NCBI GenBank assembly: GCA_016710985.1
Contig: JADJTX010000048.1
Coordinates: forward strand, 1-15,250
DNA: 15,250 nucleotides
Direction: 5' to 3'
Source: Ignavibacteria bacterium
GTDB taxonomy: Bacteria; Bacteroidota; Ignavibacteria; Tepidaquicellales; Tepidaquicellaceae
The notes beneath the pieces were generated by a model. That model was given only the letters and a program-made list of their open reading frames with translations, did no database searches and had not been told where the DNA came from. A program made the translations under genes and the position numbers. Numbering within the stretch: the first letter of the stretch is position 1; each line of letters starts with the position of its first letter. Of the stretch, positions 15,168-15,250 are shown piece by piece.

Positions 15168-15250
15168 AAAAAGTATTTTTATTAAATATCTTCCCGTAAC
15201 GGTGTGGAGTTGATATTTTTAATGAAAGTTAACCCTTATGTAAATATACT

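Noticed and set aside
1..15250. CRISPR array, rRNA or tRNA genes
   Set aside because: The tandem repeats are either coding (159 bp) or 7-nt arrays without spacers. I saw no cloverleaf or rRNA-like sequence on either strand by eye.

Overview
The window is AT-rich and gene-sparse. It looks like a chromosome segment of a Bacteroidota/Ignavibacteriota-type (FCB group) bacterium, probably from a metagenome assembly. The pointers are SBBP-repeat and outer-membrane beta-barrel secreted proteins with leaders ending in FSQ, several AT-rich 5' leaders without a Shine-Dalgarno motif, a TAATTTTG box that fits the Bacteroidota -7 consensus TAnnTTTG, and DUF2188 and AbiE genes. This lineage call is an inference.

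Layout: 1-2105 (-) is the N-terminal part of a large secreted SBBP repeat protein made of near-identical 159-bp tandem units; it runs off the left edge. 2357-6694 is a phage-derived cassette: a divergent XRE/CI-like repressor (-) facing a 76-aa protein, a RusA-type Holliday junction resolvase, a small membrane protein, a replication initiator carrying three 15-bp iterons inside its gene, an unrecognised 92-aa protein, and the large terminase subunit. No integrase, portal, capsid or tail gene follows. The gaps between the later phage genes hold a composite repeat: a heptanucleotide array, a short conserved tag and two stable hairpins.

6979-8383 encodes a Lys/Asn/Tyr-rich helical protein. It is followed by a small coiled-coil gene (8630), an outer-membrane beta-barrel protein (9026), a DUF2188 protein (9718), a repeat-rich gap (9949-10341), and an AbiE-type type IV toxin-antitoxin operon on the minus strand (10342-12011) with its own promoter at 12032-12060. 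A roughly 1-kb gap (12012-13033) holds inverted repeats, a decayed coiled-coil remnant and a large foldback element related to one at 3785-3910. The window closes with a large unrecognised protein (13034-15167) that has a hydrophobic Gly-rich segment and a charged C-terminal coiled coil.

A dominant technical feature is that about ten single-base indels, most of them next to homopolymer runs, break otherwise intact genes: the SBBP protein, the 92-aa phage protein, the helical protein, the coiled-coil gene, both abiE genes and the last gene. I rebuilt the proteins across these sites. Uncorrected long-read error is the simplest explanation, so most of these genes should not be called pseudogenes without checking reads.
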